Assembly (NCBI RefSeq): GCF_025766255.1
Contig: NW_026516726.1
Span: 124,001 to 188,000 of the forward strand
DNA from: Zychaea mexicana
Taxonomy: Eukaryota; Mucoromycota; Mucoromycetes; Mucorales; Lichtheimiaceae
Reading direction: 5' to 3'
Length of the DNA: 64,000 nt
A program made the translations under genes and the position numbers. Below, one piece after another: positions 60,725 to 64,000 of the stretch (position 1 is the first letter of the stretch; every line of letters begins with the position of its first letter). The notes beneath the pieces were generated by a model that was not told where the DNA came from, did not search any database, and was given only the letters and a program-made list of their open reading frames with translations.

Positions 60725-62879
60725 AAATCTTTCCGCAGCTATCGTTGAAGGTTAGTATAAGCTATTCATTCAAAGGGGATCTATGGTCTTGTGTTTTCAT
60801 AGTAATTTCGCGTAAGTTGACAACCGTCTCCTATCCAAAAAACATGTATCATAGCTGCAGCAAAAAAGTGGTATGCTAATAGTCACTATGGCAAGCATGC
60901 GACACTATGTAACTCTCAAGGCCACTTCGTGCTTGCCATTTCACTCTTGCTCTTTTGATATCCCCAACGACGCTACCAAATCCTTCCATCACATCATCGC
61001 GTCGTCTTCATCAATCTATCATATGAATACTTTTCCTCGTTCTTGCTCACTTCCAATACTTAATTCTCCACCCTCATATGCACACTTAGTATCTCCAATT
61101 AAGTTGCCTTATCGTAGTAGTCCGCATTAATTAAAGCTGTCGAAATAAACTTAATCGACCATCATTATTTTCGATTCCACTAATCATAAACATCGATACG
61201 TTGTGATTCCGGCATCGCGTTTATTACAGCTCTTCAGAAGATGATAGTTTTATTAAGCTAGTTTTTCTGCGTCATAAAATTGCAGGCGCGTATCGTGAAA
61301 GGTAAACGCGAGCATCAGATATAAAAAATTACCATTCGCGCAAGAGAGAAAAACGAAAAGAGTTTCACAATACAACAGCGCCTACTGCATATAATGCAAT
61401 AGAAATTAATAGACAAGTACCAACAACGGAGTTCAGGACATGCGCCCGATAACATCACCACCCGAAAATGAAATGGTTGGCAGACGTTGAATGGTTTGCT
61501 TTCAGCCAGCCCATCCGCAAAAATACAAATTACCGTTTGTTGCCGCTTGTATAGTAGCCTTTCGGACACTTGAAACGACCTTCCAAGAACCTGTAAGATC
61601 TCAAAAGGCCCAAACGATGGTCTGAGAATTTGGATACGGTCGCCAGAACTAGCATACGCTTGCATAGGACGGTACATATACTCATTGTATCAGAAATAGA
61701 GTGTACCTACGTTAGTGCTGACGTTAGTTAAAAAACTGACCTGTACTCTCTTACGCAAAAAATAAGGCAAGAGAACGATTTTTAAGAAAGATAAATTTCT
61801 CAGCATGTTTAACGCGCCATTTTTAATAATGGTAACTCATCCTTTTCGGATATGCTAGAAACACATATTAGTTTGCATTTCAAAGCTTTAAAATTACCTT
61901 GTAACATACTTGCCAACCTATCATCGTTGATGGCCTAACGTGTCGAACAAACTTGACATATGATCTTGTGATCTCAGCTCTAATTGAACAGCATAACCGA
62001 CCCCAAAACGCGGGCGCTGTCGCTAAATTTACCCGTTACTTTTTAAATACATACAGTTTGGAGCCTTGTTGTGCAGTATCGCATCAAGGAAAAAGGAACA
62101 AGAGAGAATGAGAGAGAGAAGAAACAAGTAATCAGCTACTTGTTTGTTATAAAAAGTGACGAGATAATAATGGTATCAATTTAATTATGTGACCATGATG
62201 ATGATGAAGAAATGAACTTGATCAACACACGAAGAGTATAGTGAGAGCTCCTACTTTCTAATGAGTTCTGTGGCGCTCGCCTGTAATGTCTGCCGTACTT
62301 ATACGATATATAACGGGTTTGATGGACGTTGAAACCAAGGCCTAAAATTACACAATGATATGATATCAATTGAAAATGGTAATGCACTAGGAGAGTTAGG
62401 ATGTAGCAAGTGGCTGGTGCTTCTCCTACTGCTGTACTGGATGTCCTTGTATATTTTGGAAAGGGGATATGACACCATCATGATGTCGCAAAGGAATGAT
62501 TTTTATAGCAGCTGACAGTGTTAAGAAACATCTGTTCTTACACTTTGTCGTCAATAGCTACAGTATTTAATTATGAGAGATAGTTATCTCGGCAATGCAT
62601 GCAAATGCTGCGTGTCTCAGGTACATGCTCTCCGTGAAAGCTCGTTTACAATATAACTATATTAGTACATTATTTACTGTAGCACACATCGAAAACACAG
62701 TAGATTACGAAGACAGACAACATGCAGAATGACACAATGAATGAGAAAATATGCGCGTGCATGTGTTTTAATATATGTCTTTTTATACCGAGATAAATTA
62801 CAACAAAAAACAGAGAGAAGCCTAATGAAGAGAAAAAAGTTACAAAAGAAGAGAGTGCTGCATCAGATACTTTCATTTT
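60725..62879. other. Long AT-rich region with one unrecognised ORF
   Basis: No supported gene. A minus-strand frame at 61677-61315 (120 codons, true ATG) starts MYRPMQAYASSGDRIQILRP and SFGPFEILQVLGRSFQV. The GDRIQ..PSFGPFEILQVLG pattern is faintly like the C-terminal integrase end of Ty3/gypsy polyproteins, but nothing else of a retroelement is nearby. From 60870 to 61135 a CT-rich stretch precedes it. The remainder shows no feature. Confidence 0.35.
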
Positions 62880-64000
62880 TTAAGAATTGTTGGTGGTACT
62901 GATTGTGCTACTATTGTTATTATGAGTACTGCTATTATTATGTGGATTATTATTAAGGAAAAGTGTAGGCGGAGGGCAATGGCGTGATGGGTGTTGCTGG
63001 AGTGTGTTGTTGTTGACAGCGCATGTGCCAGTATTGCATTGTTGCGATGGCAAAGACAACGACGTCATGGTTATCGTGTGTGTAATCTTCTTTGAACGAT
63101 CAATGAGCTGTCGACTTTGGCCGGTATAAAGGTAAGCAAATGGGATACATATCAAGAACATGAATGCAAGGATTGCACAAAGCCAGAAAAAGCCAATTGA
63201 TCCGTAGACAAACCCAGCTAGGATAGGACCAAGAGACATACCTAGTAGTAGTTGCAATTGTCATTAAAAATGCAAACAAAGAACGTACAAAGAACAAGTA
63301 TTTACCAGTGCCATATGCAGCATTGAATAAAGCATAACTTGTTGCCATGCCATCTTTTTCACTAGATGATTTATTTGCGCTCGCAACAACGCCTGCAATT
63401 TCAGGGAACACGGTAGATTGAGAACCGGCCATGGCAGCACCGCCCAGAATAAAGTAAATGATAAGTGTCCAGTACGACGTGTTTCTGTTTGGAATAGTGA
63501 CTAGGAATACGACGGGTACAATCAGAACGAGAGATATCAAGGCAACAATCTTTGTTCCGTATCTATCACAGAGCCATCCGGAAAACGCCGCCGATACGAT
63601 ACTTGGGACCATAAAGGAAAGCAATATAAGGCCACATGTAGCTTCGTCAAAGTGCCATTCAGTGGCCAGTCGCATTGTCAGAATAGTCTAGATATTGACA
63701 AAATTAGTGTCTTTGATAGCTGGCACTACTTTTGCTACTTCAATGATAAATACAACGCTGGCATTACCTCAAAAGAACTCATGACGGTTGCTACTACGAC
63801 GGTGAGGTTGAGCGATACAAGCAGACGAGGCTGTCGAAGTAACTGAAGCAAGGTCACTTTATGCCTTGTTTGATTACTGTTAGTGTTGCTGCCATCATGG
63901 TTGTTAAATTCGTCGCTCAAACTGTAACAGCTGCTGATGTTGGTATGGGTCGTGGATATGTTAGGTAACTGATGTTGCGAAAATGGCGCCTCTGCTGCGG
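62880..64000 (-). CDS. MFS transporter, C-terminal half (partial)
   Basis: The visible part begins inside a polar loop (HNDGSNTNSNQT-like, Asn/Ser-rich) and continues LLQLLRQPRLLVSLNLTVVV, ATVMSSFEVMPALYLSL (segment 7), then after an intron LTMRLATEWHFDEATCGLIL, LSFMVPSIVSAAFSGWLCDR and YGTKIVALISLVLIVPVVFL. The remaining segments are YWTLIIYFILGGAAMAGSQS, FNAAYGTG and MSLGPILAGFVYGSIGFFWL, then CAILAFMFLICIPFAYLYTG. The tail is Asn/Ser/Gln/His-rich and ends STTNNS, stop 62880-62882. The GWLCDRYG motif between segments 8 and 9 and the MSLGP..GFVYGSIGF pattern suggest a DHA1/vesicular-amine-like drug:H+ antiporter. The first six segments lie beyond the window. Confidence 0.82.

Overview
This window is nuclear DNA of an early-diverging filamentous fungus, most likely Mucoromycota and probably Mucorales. 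Genes are intron-rich, with short GT..AG introns, tight spacing and both strands used. Most proteins are conserved eukaryotic housekeeping types. Several repeated and degenerate pieces resemble families I know from mucoralean genomes. There is no prokaryotic gene organisation, CRISPR array, rRNA or intact tRNA that I can see. The species cannot be named from the sequence alone.

Layout. 0-6 kb: the end of an unknown gene, an SDF2-type MIR-domain ER protein, and a JmjN/JmjC (KDM4/Rph1-type) histone demethylase. 5.6-10.2 kb: copy A of a repeated segment made of the demethylase 5' flank (called P here) and a decayed mosaic (called E here). 10.7-16.4 kb: a kinesin-3 motor. 17.8-20.5 kb: the calcineurin catalytic subunit. 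20.8-22.6 kb: a thioredoxin-fold protein disulfide isomerase. 23.4-24.9 kb: a TM7S3/TMEM198-like membrane protein. 25-26.4 kb: enolase-phosphatase E1. 27.9-31.9 kb: translation factor eIF5B. 32.2-34 kb: an Integrator subunit 11 type nuclease. 34.1-36.2 kb: a monocarboxylate-type transporter. 36.2-43.8 kb: an accessory island with a possible cationic Cys micropeptide gene, the second, inverted copy of the repeat (copy B), a fragment of a lineage-specific gene, and a PDX1-eEF2 pseudogene pair. 44.4-52.4 kb: ribosomal protein eL14, an LRR protein, a Rud3-type golgin and the polyadenylation factor Fip1. 52.5-57.3 kb: a GH35 beta-galactosidase and an aldose 1-epimerase. 58.6-60.7 kb: a frameshifted lineage-specific pseudogene. 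62.9-64 kb: the C-terminal half of a second MFS transporter.

How the genes work together. Beta-galactosidase and mutarotase form a plausible galactoside-use pair. SDF2 and the PDI both act in ER folding. INTS11 and Fip1 are both RNA 3'-end factors, but they are not adjacent. Otherwise the genes look like independent housekeeping units, several arranged as divergent or convergent pairs with short shared promoters or 3' regions.

The most unusual structure is the pair of inverted copies at 5.6-10.2 kb and 37.9-42.0 kb. Copy B is a circular permutation of copy A: the right end of E (10172) is joined directly to a point in intron 1 of the demethylase (5600), and the outer ends of copy B correspond to positions 6115 and 6337 of copy A. 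This is the pattern expected if a circle of about 4.6 kb was excised or copied, opened at another point and reinserted in inverted orientation. Exon joins were made by eye from splice sites and family conservation, and percent identities were not computed.
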